In this document: piece by piece, positions 42,663 to 50,966 of the stretch
How the letters are laid out: each line of letters begins with the position of its first letter
How positions within the stretch are numbered: position 1 is the first letter of the stretch
Source of the DNA: Corynebacterium zhongnanshanii
GTDB lineage: Bacteria; Actinomycetota; Actinomycetes; Mycobacteriales; Mycobacteriaceae
Assembly: GCF_014490575.1 (NCBI RefSeq)
Contig: NZ_CP061033.1
Span: 1,116,001-1,180,000, forward strand
Direction of reading: 5' to 3'
DNA: 64,000 bases
Translations under genes and position numbers: made by a program
The notes under the pieces: generated by a model
The model's input: the letters and a program-made list of their open reading frames with translations, nothing else
Database searches by the model: none
Told to the model about the DNA's origin: nothing

Positions 42663-44403
42663 TCTCCTCGACCGCGGACTCGTAAGGAATCTCCGTCTTC
42701 TCGCCGGTCAGGCGGTTGCGGAGCTCCACCACACCATCGGCAAAGCCCCGGCCGACCACAACCACGTACGGCATGCCCAGCAATTCGGAGTCCTTGAACT
42801 TCACGCCTGGGGACACCTTCGGACGCTCGTCGAACAGCACCTCAAGGCCTGCATCCGACAACGCCTGCGCCAGCTCCTCCGCGGCGCGGTTGGCGGCCTC
42901 GTCCTTGTTGGCGATGACCACGTGAACATTGAACGGTGCGACCGTGGTGGGCCAGCGTAGGCCGGCATCGTCGTGCATCTGCTCGGCCATCACGGCAACC
43001 AGGCGCGTGATGCCCAGGCCGTAGGAGCCCATGGTGGGGATGGCGCGCTTGCCGTGCTCATCGAGGATGTGCAGATCAATGGCCTCGGTGTACTTGCGGC
43101 CCAGCTGGAAGATGTGGCCGATTTCGATGCCGCGTTCCAGGGTCAGCGTGCCCTTGCCGTCTGGGGATGGGTCGCCCTCGAGCACCTCTGCGGCCTCGAT
43201 GTAGCCATCTGGTGTGAAGTCCCGACCGGCAACCAGGCCCACCACGTGCTTCTGCTTCTCATCCGCACCAGTGATCCACGCGGTTCCTGTGACCACACGT
43301 GGATCAGCCAGAACGCGCACGCCGTTGGCCTGCAGCCCCCGGGGGCCAACGTAGCCCTTGACCAGGAAGGGGTTCTTCGCGAAGTCTTCCTCGCTGGCGA
43401 GCTCTACGCTGGCCGGCTCCAAGGAGGCCTCGAGGCGCTTCATGTCTACCTCCCGGTTACCGGGCACGAGGATGCCGGTCAGCTGAGGCTCAAAGGCACG
43501 TCCTTCCTCATCCGTCCCGGGCTCCTGAACTTTGACCACGATGCACTTCAGGGTGTCCTCAGCAGTCACATCGAGGCCTTCGGACTGAGCCCAGCGCACG
43601 AGAGCCTCAATCGTCTCAGACTCTGGGGTGTCATGGACCTTGGCCTCGGGAAGATCCGCGGTATCACGCTCGGCGGGCGCGACGGTCTTCACGGCCTCCA
43701 CGTTGGCCGCGTACTCCGATTCGGTGGAACGCACGAAGGTGTCCTCACCCGTCGGGGACACAGCCAGGAACTCCTCAGACGCCGATCCGCCCATCGCCCC
43801 AGACGTTGCCGAGCAGATGGCGTACGTAATACCCAGGGCATCGAAGATCTTCTGATACGCCTGGCGGTGGAGCTGGTAGGCCTTCTCCAACCCTTCGTCG
43901 TCCATGTTGAAGGAGTAGGAATCCTTCATGACGAACTCACGACCGCGCAGCACCCCGGCACGAGGGCGCTCTTCATCGCGGTACTTGGTCTGCATCTGGT
44001 ACAGGATGACTGGGAAGTCCTTGTAGGAGCTGTACTCCGACTTCACCACGGAGGCGAACATCTCCTCGTGCGTCGGCCCCAGCAGATAGTCCGCACCCTT
44101 GCGGTCCTTCAAGCGGAACAGCGCCTGGCCGTACTCGTCCCAGCGGCCCGTGGTCTCGTAGTACTCGCGCGGCAGCAACGCAGGAAACAGCAGCTCCTGG
44201 CCTCCGATCGCGTCCATCTCCTGGCGTACGACCTCTTCTACCTTCCGGAGTACACGCAGCCCCAGAGGAAGCCACGTGTACACACCAGGGGCGGCACGCC
44301 GAATGTAACCAGCGCGGACGAGGAGCTTGTGGCTAGGCACTTCTGCGTCTGCGGGATCATCGCGCAGCGTACGCAGGAAAAGAGAGGACATACGGGTGAT
44401 CAT
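42646..44403 (-). CDS. proS: Prolyl-tRNA synthetase
   Basis: The 585-residue class II synthetase has motif 2/3 regions ([42 protein letters not shown]), the central editing (INS) domain of the bacterial type (about 235-390), and the C-terminal anticodon-binding domain ([20 protein letters not shown]). The ATG at 44403 is 7 nt after TAGAGT with no ribosome site, suggesting leaderless transcription. It diverges from yaaA with 30 bp between start codons. Confidence 0.98.
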   Translation of the reverse strand: MITRMSSLFLRTLRDDPADAEVPSHKLLVRAGYIRRAAPGVYTWLPLGLRVLRKVEEVVRQEMDAIGGQELLFPALLPREYYETTGRWDEYGQALFRLKDRKGADYLLGPTHEEMFASVVKSEYSSYKDFPVILYQMQTKYRDEERPRAGVLRGREFVMKDSYSFNMDDEGLEKAYQLHRQAYQKIFDALGITYAICSATSGAMGGSASEEFLAVSPTGEDTFVRSTESEYAANVEAVKTVAPAERDTADLPEAKVHDTPESETIEALVRWAQSEGLDVTAEDTLKCIVVKVQEPGTDEEGRAFEPQLTGILVPGNREVDMKRLEASLEPASVELASEEDFAKNPFLVKGYVGPRGLQANGVRVLADPRVVTGTAWITGADEKQKHVVGLVAGRDFTPDGYIEAAEVLEGDPSPDGKGTLTLERGIEIGHIFQLGRKYTEAIDLHILDEHGKRAIPTMGSYGLGITRLVAVMAEQMHDDAGLRWPTTVAPFNVHVVIANKDEAANRAAEELAQALSDAGLEVLFDERPKVSPGVKFKDSELLGMPYVVVVGRGFADGVVELRNRLTGEKTEIPYESAVEEITRLV

Positions 44404-44410
44404 GCGGATG

Positions 44411-44426
44411 ACTCTACCATTATGGT
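44411..44426. promoter_or_regulatory. Overlapping divergent promoters of proS and yaaA
   Basis: TAGAGT on the minus strand (44416-44411) lies 7 nt before the proS ATG. TATGGT on the plus strand (44421-44426) lies 6 nt before the yaaA ATG. The hexamers are 4 bp apart around the small inverted repeat ACCAT-T-ATGGT. Confidence 0.5.
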
Positions 44427-44432
44427 GGAGGC

Positions 44433-45179
44433 ATGCTTATTGTCCTCCCACCTTCTGAAACGAAGTCTTTTGGTGGCTCCCCCGAACCCATGTCTATGGA
44501 CGCGTTGAGCTTCCCTTCCCTGAACCCGATCCGGCTTGAACTTGTTGACAGTCTGATGCGCTTGTGCCGCTCCGGCAACGAGCCGGAAGCGCAGAGTGTG
44601 CTGGGGATTTCGGAGGCTTTGGCGTCGGAAATTAAGGAAAATCGAGCGCTGCGCAACGGGCCCACCACGCCCGCGATTGAGCGCTACACGGGGGTTCTCT
44701 ACGACGCCCTCCACGCCGCGACCCTCACCGATCATGCGCGCTCGCGGCTGGCGATCGGTTCGGCGTTGTTCGGCGTGGTGGGTGCCGAGGATCCCATTCC
44801 TCATTATCGACTGTCGGGCGGGGTGAAGCTGGATGATCGGACGCTGAAGAGCCGTTGGGGCTCCGCGATTACGGAGACATTGGCCGAGGTTGCGGAACAG
44901 CAGCTGGTGGTGGATCTGCGCTCGGGTACATATCAGCAGTTGGGGCGACTGAACGACGCGGTGACGGTGCGCGTGGAGTCCGTGCAGGAGGATGGCAGCC
45001 GTAAGGTCATCAGCCACTTTAATAAGCACTATAAGGGCGTATTGGCACGCGATTTGGCGGAGGCTGAGGAGAATCCGCGGACTATTGAGGAGCTGAAGGC
45101 TCTGGCTGAGTCTGTAGGTCATGAGGTTGAGTATTCCAGCAAGAAGGCACGGGAGCTTGTGTTGGTAATCAGAAATTAG
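44433..45179 (+). CDS. yaaA: Peroxide stress protein YaaA (UPF0246)
   Basis: The 248-residue protein has the YaaA pattern: [14 protein letters not shown] at the N-terminus, YTGVLYDAL, and the DNA-binding-like [14 protein letters not shown] near residue 190. YaaA limits free iron and DNA damage during hydrogen peroxide stress in E. coli. Its stop codon TAG is part of the LexA box at 45177 that precedes the next gene. Confidence 0.92.
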   Translation: MLIVLPPSETKSFGGSPEPMSMDALSFPSLNPIRLELVDSLMRLCRSGNEPEAQSVLGISEALASEIKENRALRNGPTTPAIERYTGVLYDALHAATLTDHARSRLAIGSALFGVVGAEDPIPHYRLSGGVKLDDRTLKSRWGSAITETLAEVAEQQLVVDLRSGTYQQLGRLNDAVTVRVESVQEDGSRKVISHFNKHYKGVLARDLAEAEENPRTIEELKALAESVGHEVEYSSKKARELVLVIRN

Positions 45180-45192
45180 AACGGGTGTTCGA
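45177..45192. promoter_or_regulatory. LexA (SOS) box upstream of the HNH endonuclease gene
   Basis: TAGAACGGGTGTTCGA matches 12 of 14 defined positions of the corynebacterial SOS box, as good as the recA box. It starts at the yaaA stop codon and lies 94 bp before the HNH gene, in the correct place for its promoter. Confidence 0.7.
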
Positions 45193-45257
45193 TTTTGAGA
45201 ACCTAAAGGCAGCGTGAATGTATGTCCTCCCCGGTAGGTTTACACATGAAAGGAACT

Positions 45258-45284
45258 ACACCAGGGGAACACACCAGGGGGAAC
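45258..45284 (+). repeat. Tandem direct repeat in the HNH gene leader
   Basis: ACACCAGGGGAAC (45258-45270) is followed at once by ACACCAGGGGGAAC (45271-45284). Each copy carries a purine-rich AGGGG; the second sits just before the ATG and could be the ribosome site. Confidence 0.6.
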
Positions 45285-45285
45285 C

Positions 45286-46488
45286 ATGACTACCACCTAC
45301 GCTGACCGCCAGCGGCCACCTCAGCGCCGGCCCGGATCCTGGCGCATTGAGGATACCGAGGACCAGCTCTCATGTTTGGCGCGCCGCATCAACCGCGACC
45401 ACATTGAACTGCTTCTCATGTGCACGCCCGAACCCGAGGACTACATTCCTGACTTTGCTTCACGGCTGGTCGCTCGCGCGGGCCTGACCCGCTACCAGGC
45501 AGAAAAGTACGCGATGGAAGCACTTGTCTTGTCCTTCTTCCCTCTTCTGAGCGGGCTTTTTATGAGTGGCGTCTTCACGCCACGGGTCGTCTCGCGGCTT
45601 CTGGATGACCTCAGCAGAGTCCCAGAACGCGCGAGGGCAGATGTGGAACGCGATCTTGTGGCAGCGCTGGAACCGCGCATCCAGAACCAGCACTGCCTCA
45701 GCCCACGAAACGCAGCCACCAAGCTGGAGAAGATCCTGACGTCGCTCTGTCCGGAAGCTTTGCCAGAGCGTCCCGATGAGGAGTTGCATGCGCTGACCAT
45801 GCGTCAGATCGCCGAGCAAACAACCGCCATCACGCTCACCACGGACAGCATGACAGCCGATGCGATCGATGAGCTCATTCAAGCAACCGCGCATAAGTAC
45901 GACGTGGATCCACACATCGCCCTGGAAATGCTCATCTTGGGCCAGGCTGACGTTCGCGTGACGCTCAACCTCTACAAAAACATCAGCACCACCGCCCGCG
46001 AGCTCTTCAGCGCAGGTGGCTGGCTTCAGGGAATGGTATCCGAGAAATGGCTCGAAAGGGTGACCAGTGTGCGCACGCTCGGCCCGTCCGCTACTGAGGG
46101 ATACTCACCCACCGACGCCCAGCGTGCCTTCGTCCAAGCCCGCGATGGCCATTGCCGCTTCCCCGGCTGCGAGATCCCTGCTCACATGTGCGAGGTGGAC
46201 CACATCCAGCGCTACGCCGGGGGTGGCCCCACCCACACGGACAACCTTCATCTGTTGTGCAAGCACCATCACCAGCTGAAGACTGCGGGCATTTGGGATG
46301 TGACCCGCTACGCAGACAGCGGCGAAACGTGGACCTCCCACGGCGATGGCCACACGGTCAGCACGCTGCCCGACGGACCGCTGGCTCGGACCACGTTCAA
46401 GCAAAGACTCAGCAGAAGGCAAGCCAATCGTCGAAAGAAAGCACCGTTCGAGGCACCCCGGCCATGGGATCACATGTCACACGCGTAG
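45286..46488 (+). CDS. DUF222/13E12-family protein with C-terminal HNH endonuclease domain
   Basis: The 400-residue protein has a helical DUF222-like region (about 20-260) and an HNH domain at about 285-335, with CRFPGCEIPAHMCEVDHI, GGGPTHTDNLHLLCKHHH supplying the zinc cysteines and the catalytic His. The basic C-terminus follows. Such genes form the 13E12 family in actinobacteria, several of which are LexA-regulated in M. tuberculosis. The strong LexA box upstream points to SOS induction here too. It overlaps the convergent cobA by 12 nt. Biological role is unknown. Confidence 0.92.
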   Translation: MTTTYADRQRPPQRRPGSWRIEDTEDQLSCLARRINRDHIELLLMCTPEPEDYIPDFASRLVARAGLTRYQAEKYAMEALVLSFFPLLSGLFMSGVFTPRVVSRLLDDLSRVPERARADVERDLVAALEPRIQNQHCLSPRNAATKLEKILTSLCPEALPERPDEELHALTMRQIAEQTTAITLTTDSMTADAIDELIQATAHKYDVDPHIALEMLILGQADVRVTLNLYKNISTTARELFSAGGWLQGMVSEKWLERVTSVRTLGPSATEGYSPTDAQRAFVQARDGHCRFPGCEIPAHMCEVDHIQRYAGGGPTHTDNLHLLCKHHHQLKTAGIWDVTRYADSGETWTSHGDGHTVSTLPDGPLARTTFKQRLSRRQANRRKKAPFEAPRPWDHMSHA

Positions 46489-47211
46489 GCCGGCGACCTC
46501 ACCAATTAGGTACACGGCAGGGGCCTTCACGTTCTGGTCCTTCATGGTCTGCCCCAAGAGCCCCAAGGACGTACGCAGGGACCGCTCGTGTTCGTAGCTT
46601 CCCTCTTGGACGATCAGCACTGGCGTGTCCGCGTCCAGACCGCCCTCCATGAGAGCTTGTGCAATCGCGGCTGCGTTCTTTACTCCCATGATCACACTGA
46701 GGGTCCCACCGGTACGCGCTAGGGCGTGCCAATCGACCAGAGAGGATGGACTTCCAGGAGGAACATGCCCAGAGATCACGGTGAAGGAATGAACCACTCC
46801 TCGGTTTGTCACCGGTACACCCACCAAGCCCGGAACCGAGATAGCGCTCGTCACGCCAGGGATGACGTCGCATGGCACGCCGGCCTGCGCGCAGGCCTCG
46901 ACTTCTTCAAAGCCGCGGCCGAACACGAAGGGGTCTCCCCCTTTCAGCCGTGCCACAATCTTCCCCGCACGGGCGTGGGACACGATGAGCTCGTTGATGC
47001 GCTCTTGGCTGACCTGCCTGTCATAGGGCAACTTGGCTACATCTATAACTTCTTTGGCGCTCACGTCGCACAGTTGGTCGAGCTGATGGGACGGCCCCAG
47101 GTGATCAGTCAGAATGACGTCTGCCTGCTGAAGAGCATGCATACCACGCACAGTGATCAAATCCCATGCTCCGGGGCCACCACCAATTAAGATTGCTCGT
47201 CCCAAACTCAT
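46477..47211 (-). CDS. cobA: Uroporphyrinogen-III C-methyltransferase
   Basis: The 244-residue SAM-dependent enzyme has the SUMT motifs [49 protein letters not shown] and VIMGV. It makes precorrin-2, for siroheme or cobalamin; no CysG dehydrogenase/chelatase domain is attached. The ATG at 47211 is 7 nt after TAGGAT. It diverges from selO with 34 bp between starts. Confidence 0.94.
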   Translation of the reverse strand: MSLGRAILIGGGPGAWDLITVRGMHALQQADVILTDHLGPSHQLDQLCDVSAKEVIDVAKLPYDRQVSQERINELIVSHARAGKIVARLKGGDPFVFGRGFEEVEACAQAGVPCDVIPGVTSAISVPGLVGVPVTNRGVVHSFTVISGHVPPGSPSSLVDWHALARTGGTLSVIMGVKNAAAIAQALMEGGLDADTPVLIVQEGSYEHERSLRTSLGLLGQTMKDQNVKAPAVYLIGEVAGLRV

Positions 47212-47218
47212 GACACCA

Positions 47219-47238
47219 ATCCTAGACATACCTATGCT
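47219..47238. promoter_or_regulatory. Overlapping divergent promoters of cobA and selO
   Basis: TAGGAT on the minus strand (47224-47219) lies 7 nt before the cobA ATG; TATGCT on the plus strand (47233-47238) lies 6 nt before the selO ATG. Neither gene has a good ribosome-binding site apart from a GGA overlapping the cobA hexamer. Confidence 0.5.
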
Positions 47239-47244
47239 AAGACC

Positions 47245-48405
47245 ATGCAGCTAACCCACGACTTCGCCCAGCACTTCCCGGAACTCTGCCGGCCCACGGT
47301 TGGAGAGGAGTTTCCCGAGGCACGCATGCTCATCAGAAACGATGCCCTGGCCGCCGAGCTCGGCTGCCCGGGCATCGATGTGGAGGATCTCCTCGGCAAA
47401 GAGGGCTTCGCCATGGCATATAGCGGGCACCAGTTCGGGCAGTTCTCCCCCATCCTCGGCGATGGCCGTTCCCTGCTCCTAGGCGAGCTGGGCGGCTATG
47501 ACATTCACCTGAAAGGCAGCGGACGCACTCCCTTCACGCAGCTCGGCGCGGACGGGAGACTTCCCCTGATCCCGGCGTTGCGTGAGTATGTCATCAGCGA
47601 GTTCTTGCACACCATGGGTGTTCCCACCACCAGAGTGCTGGCCGTCATTGCCACTGGGGAGCGGCTTACCACTCCCCGCGGTACGGCCGGACTCCCCTTC
47701 CCACCCGGTGCGGTTTTGGTACGCGTGGCGCGCCACCACATCCGCATCGGCACCTTCCAGTGTGCCGCGATGTTCAACCCCGAGCTGGTACAGCGGCTGG
47801 AGAGCTACGCCGCGCAACGCTCCGGTATCACTGGCCCACTCTTCCCCGCGGTCGTGGAGCGCCAGGCTACCTTGGTGGCGCAATGGATGCGGCTAGGATT
47901 TGTCCACGGCGCCTTGAACACGGACAATGTGCACATCGCCGGGGACGCCATCGACTTCGGACCCTGCGGTTTCATGGACGCCTACGACCCCGAGGCCTGC
48001 TTCAGCTCCGTCGATACGGGCAAGCGCTACGCTTTCAACAAGCAGCCCGCCATCACCCAGTGGAACCTCGCGCGCCTCGCCGAAGCCCTCACCGCGGAGA
48101 ACGCCGAGGAGCACCTGCGCCGTTTCCCCGATCTCTACGCCCACGCCTATGAACGTGAAATGACCGACGCCCTCGGCCCCAGGTGGGAAGAGGTTCTCGA
48201 AGAATGCGGGGATTATCCCACCGCGTTGGGGCACGTCGTGCCTCGTAATCATGCGCTGCAGGATGCCTTGAACCGCGCAGAGGCGGGCGACATGGAGGCC
48301 TTCAACGACATTGTTGAGGATCTCCGCGACCCCTATGCACAAGGCAAAAAATCCGGTATCACCTCGCCAGGTGATACCGGATTCACAAGCTACTGTGGCA
48401 CGTAA
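47245..48405 (+). CDS. selO: SelO-family protein adenylyltransferase (short form)
   Basis: The pseudokinase-fold motifs are all present: AYSGHQFGQFSPILGDGRSLLLGE, DIHLKGSGRTPFTQLGADG, and the catalytic HGALNTDN...IDFGPCGFMD. SelO transfers AMP to protein hydroxyl groups. At 386 residues it is about 90 shorter than usual (about 480); the loss is in the C-terminal helical region between LARLAEAL and NHALQDALNRAEAGD. The end TSYCGT retains the Cys found in place of selenocysteine. About 12 codons before it are formed by the mqo terminator hairpin. It abuts the convergent mqo stop. Confidence 0.88.
   Translation: MQLTHDFAQHFPELCRPTVGEEFPEARMLIRNDALAAELGCPGIDVEDLLGKEGFAMAYSGHQFGQFSPILGDGRSLLLGELGGYDIHLKGSGRTPFTQLGADGRLPLIPALREYVISEFLHTMGVPTTRVLAVIATGERLTTPRGTAGLPFPPGAVLVRVARHHIRIGTFQCAAMFNPELVQRLESYAAQRSGITGPLFPAVVERQATLVAQWMRLGFVHGALNTDNVHIAGDAIDFGPCGFMDAYDPEACFSSVDTGKRYAFNKQPAITQWNLARLAEALTAENAEEHLRRFPDLYAHAYEREMTDALGPRWEEVLEECGDYPTALGHVVPRNHALQDALNRAEAGDMEAFNDIVEDLRDPYAQGKKSGITSPGDTGFTSYCGT
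48346..48383 (-). terminator. Rho-independent terminator of mqo, inside the selO coding end
   Basis: A perfect 15-bp stem (AATCCGGTATCACCT at 48350-48364 with AGGTGATACCGGATT at 48369-48383, loop CGCC) is followed on the minus strand by a run of T (48351-48346). It is 23 nt past the mqo stop and encodes SGITSPGDTGF in the selO frame. Confidence 0.9.
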
Positions 48406-49902
48406 TTAGGCCAGCTTCAGGGCCTTCTGGGAACGCTCCCACTGCTCGTTGAACAGCTCAGGGTTCTTGGCCAGGCGGGTGCCGTAGGAAGGAATCATTT
48501 CCTTCAGCTTTGGTGCCCACTCGGCGATGCGGGAGCCGAAGCAGCGCTCCAGCACCTCGAGCATTGCGGATGGAGCGATGGATGCGCCTGGAGAAGCGCC
48601 CATCAGACCGGCGATGGATCCGTCCTGGGAGTTCACCAGCGCGGTACCGAACTCCAGGGAACCGAACTTCGGTGCGCCAATAGGCTTGATGACCTGGACG
48701 CGCTGGCCGGCGATAACGAGCTCCCAGTCGTCGCCGTTGACGGACGGCATGTACTCGCGCAGAGATTCCACGCGGGCAGCCTGGTCCTTCAGCACCTCTT
48801 CCACCAGGTACTTGGTCAGGGAGAACTCCTGGGCGGCAACACCCAGGTAGGAAGGAATGTTCGTGGCGCGGATGGACTTGAACAGGTCCAGGTAGGAGCC
48901 CTGCTTCAGGAACTTAGGGGTCCAGCCGGCGTAGGGGCCGAACAGCAGACCCTGCTTGCCGTCAATCACGCGGGTGTCCAGGTGAGGAACGGACATTGGT
49001 GGCGCGCCCACGGATGCCTTGCCGTAGACCTTGGCGTGGTGCTGGGAGACGAGCTCCTCGTTGGTGCAGCGCAGCCATGCACCGGAGACGGGGAATCCGC
49101 CGTAGCCCTTGATCTCGGGGATGCCGGACTTCTGCAGCAGTGGCAGGGCCATTCCGCCGGCTCCGACGAAGACGAAGTTGGCGGTGATGACGGAGGTGTC
49201 TCCGGTGTGGAGGTTCTTGGTGGTGACCTTCCACTTGGCACCTTCGCGCTTCAGGTTCTTCACTTCGGTGCCGTAGCGTACGGTCACGCCGTTGTTGGAG
49301 ACGTAGTCCAGGTACTGGCGGGTCAAGGCTCCGTAGTTGATGTCGGTTCCGTCTTCGAACCAAGAGATGGCAACCGGGTTGTTGAAGTCGCGGCCCTTGG
49401 ACATGAGAGGCAGGAACTCGCGGAACTTCGACTCGTCCTCGGAGTGCTGCATGTTCGGGAACAGTGGGTGGTCCTTCAGGGCGTTGTAGCGTGCCTTAAG
49501 GTAGTCCACCTGATCCATGCCCTGGGCGAAGGAAACGTGTGGGACCTTGTTGATGAACTCACGTGGGTCGGACAGTGCACCCTTTTCGGTGAGGTAGGAC
49601 CAGAACTGGCGGGAGACCTGGAACTTCTCGTTGACTCCCACGGCCTTGGAGATGTCGATCTTGCCCTTGACCTCTGGGGTGTAGTTCAGCTCGCACAGTG
49701 CGGAGTGACCGGTACCTGCGTTGTTCCATGGGTCGGAGGACTCTGCTGCGGGGACGTCCAGCCGCTCGACAATGAGCTGGCTCCAGTCTGGCTGGAGCTC
49801 GTTCAACATGATGGACAGGGTGCTGGAGATCACGCCGCCGCCGATAAGCAGTACGTCGACGGAATCCTTATTTCCGGTTGTAGATGCCACTTTTTCCTTC
49901 AT
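48406..49902 (-). CDS. mqo: Malate:quinone oxidoreductase
   Basis: The 498-residue FAD enzyme oxidises malate to oxaloacetate and passes electrons to menaquinone at the membrane. It has the dinucleotide motif VLLIGGGVISSTL, ERLDVPAAESSDPWNNAGTGHSA, DINYGALTRQYL and the C-terminal GASPGASIAPSAMLEVL. An ATG at 49902 directly follows AAAGGA; a GTG four codons later (49890) has AAGGA at better spacing and may be the true start. It has its own strong terminator and diverges from a hydrolase gene. Confidence 0.97.
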   Translation of the reverse strand: MKEKVASTTGNKDSVDVLLIGGGVISSTLSIMLNELQPDWSQLIVERLDVPAAESSDPWNNAGTGHSALCELNYTPEVKGKIDISKAVGVNEKFQVSRQFWSYLTEKGALSDPREFINKVPHVSFAQGMDQVDYLKARYNALKDHPLFPNMQHSEDESKFREFLPLMSKGRDFNNPVAISWFEDGTDINYGALTRQYLDYVSNNGVTVRYGTEVKNLKREGAKWKVTTKNLHTGDTSVITANFVFVGAGGMALPLLQKSGIPEIKGYGGFPVSGAWLRCTNEELVSQHHAKVYGKASVGAPPMSVPHLDTRVIDGKQGLLFGPYAGWTPKFLKQGSYLDLFKSIRATNIPSYLGVAAQEFSLTKYLVEEVLKDQAARVESLREYMPSVNGDDWELVIAGQRVQVIKPIGAPKFGSLEFGTALVNSQDGSIAGLMGASPGASIAPSAMLEVLERCFGSRIAEWAPKLKEMIPSYGTRLAKNPELFNEQWERSQKALKLA

Positions 49903-49937
49903 TCCTTTGACAAGGCGATTTTTGTTGGGTCTTTTTC

Positions 49938-49970
49938 ACAATACGCTCTTGAGGCAGAATCACAATACTG
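49938..49970. repeat. Direct repeat in the mqo/hydrolase divergent promoter region
   Basis: TCACAATAC occurs at 49938-49946 and 49962-49970, 24 bp apart. On the mqo strand this reads GTATTGTGA twice. It is a candidate operator or overlapping promoter element; no regulator can be named. Confidence 0.5.
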
Positions 49971-50008
49971 TGCCCCTGAGTTTCGCGAATTTTACTAGCA
50001 TGACTAGC

Positions 50009-50953
50009 ATGATCACTCTGTCTGAATTGAGTTTTGAACCGGATGAGCTGGGCGAGGGCTTCGAGCGGGCCTTCGTGGAGTTGGGTACAGATCCCGATGG
50101 CGAGACGCCTATCCGTTTCACGCTTGTTCGTTATGCGCCGGAAGAACTCGACGGCCGTCCCGCCCTCTTCTTTGTCCACGGCATGACCGACTACTTTTTC
50201 CAGGCCCATGTGGCTCGCTATTTCCACGAGTTGGGATACGCGATCTACGGTGTGGACTTGCGCAAATGTGGTCGCTCGTGGCGCCCTGGTCAGACGTGGC
50301 ACCACGTGTCGTCCCAATCTTTATACGACGCCGAGCTCTCACTCACCCTGCGTCTCTTAGCTGACCAGCACCCCAAGGTGGTGGCTGTGGGGCATTCGAC
50401 GGGTGGACTGGACGTGACAATGTGGGCTGCCCGGCTTCGGGTTCAGGACCCCGAGTTGCATGCGCGGCTGAGCGGCGTGATGTTGAACTCCCCGTGGTTT
50501 GCGCTGCAGTTTGACCCGGTAACCAAGGCCATCGTGTCCCATGTCTTTCCTATTCTGGCCAAGCGCGCCCCCATGCTGCGCGTCCCCGGCGGGATTAACC
50601 CGGCCTATGGCCGCTCGCTGCACGCCTCGGAGCACGGCGAGTGGGACTACAACCTGGAGTTTAAGCCACTCGAGCCCCGGCCGAAGTACGTCAGCTGGCT
50701 GGCGGGTGTGATGAGCGAAATTAAGGAGCTGCAGTCCGGCCGTTATGACACGGGTGTTCCCACTCTCCTGCTGTGCTCGGACAACGCGGACATCATCTTG
50801 AATCCGGCGCAAATGCGGGAAAACGCGCACAACGCACACCCCGAGACCGAGGTGGTGGTCCTTCCGGGTGCGCTGCACGATGTGTTCCTCTCGCCTGAGC
50901 AGGTGCGCACCAGCGCCCTGGAGCACGCTGCCCGGTGGCTAGAAACGATCTAG
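50009..50953 (+). CDS. Alpha/beta hydrolase
   Basis: The 314-residue protein has the alpha/beta-hydrolase order: ALFFVHGMTDYFFQ (oxyanion region), nucleophile in VGHSTGGLD, an acidic residue near LLLCSDNADIILNP, and the catalytic His in LPGALHDVFLS. It resembles lysophospholipase/monoacylglycerol-lipase types, but the substrate is unknown. ATGs at 50000 and 50009 are both in frame; the second gives the family-like start MITLSELSFEPDELG. mtr follows after 13 nt, so they are probably co-transcribed, as in C. glutamicum. Confidence 0.9.
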   Translation: MITLSELSFEPDELGEGFERAFVELGTDPDGETPIRFTLVRYAPEELDGRPALFFVHGMTDYFFQAHVARYFHELGYAIYGVDLRKCGRSWRPGQTWHHVSSQSLYDAELSLTLRLLADQHPKVVAVGHSTGGLDVTMWAARLRVQDPELHARLSGVMLNSPWFALQFDPVTKAIVSHVFPILAKRAPMLRVPGGINPAYGRSLHASEHGEWDYNLEFKPLEPRPKYVSWLAGVMSEIKELQSGRYDTGVPTLLLCSDNADIILNPAQMRENAHNAHPETEVVVLPGALHDVFLSPEQVRTSALEHAARWLETI

Positions 50954-50966
50954 GATAGGACGCGTT

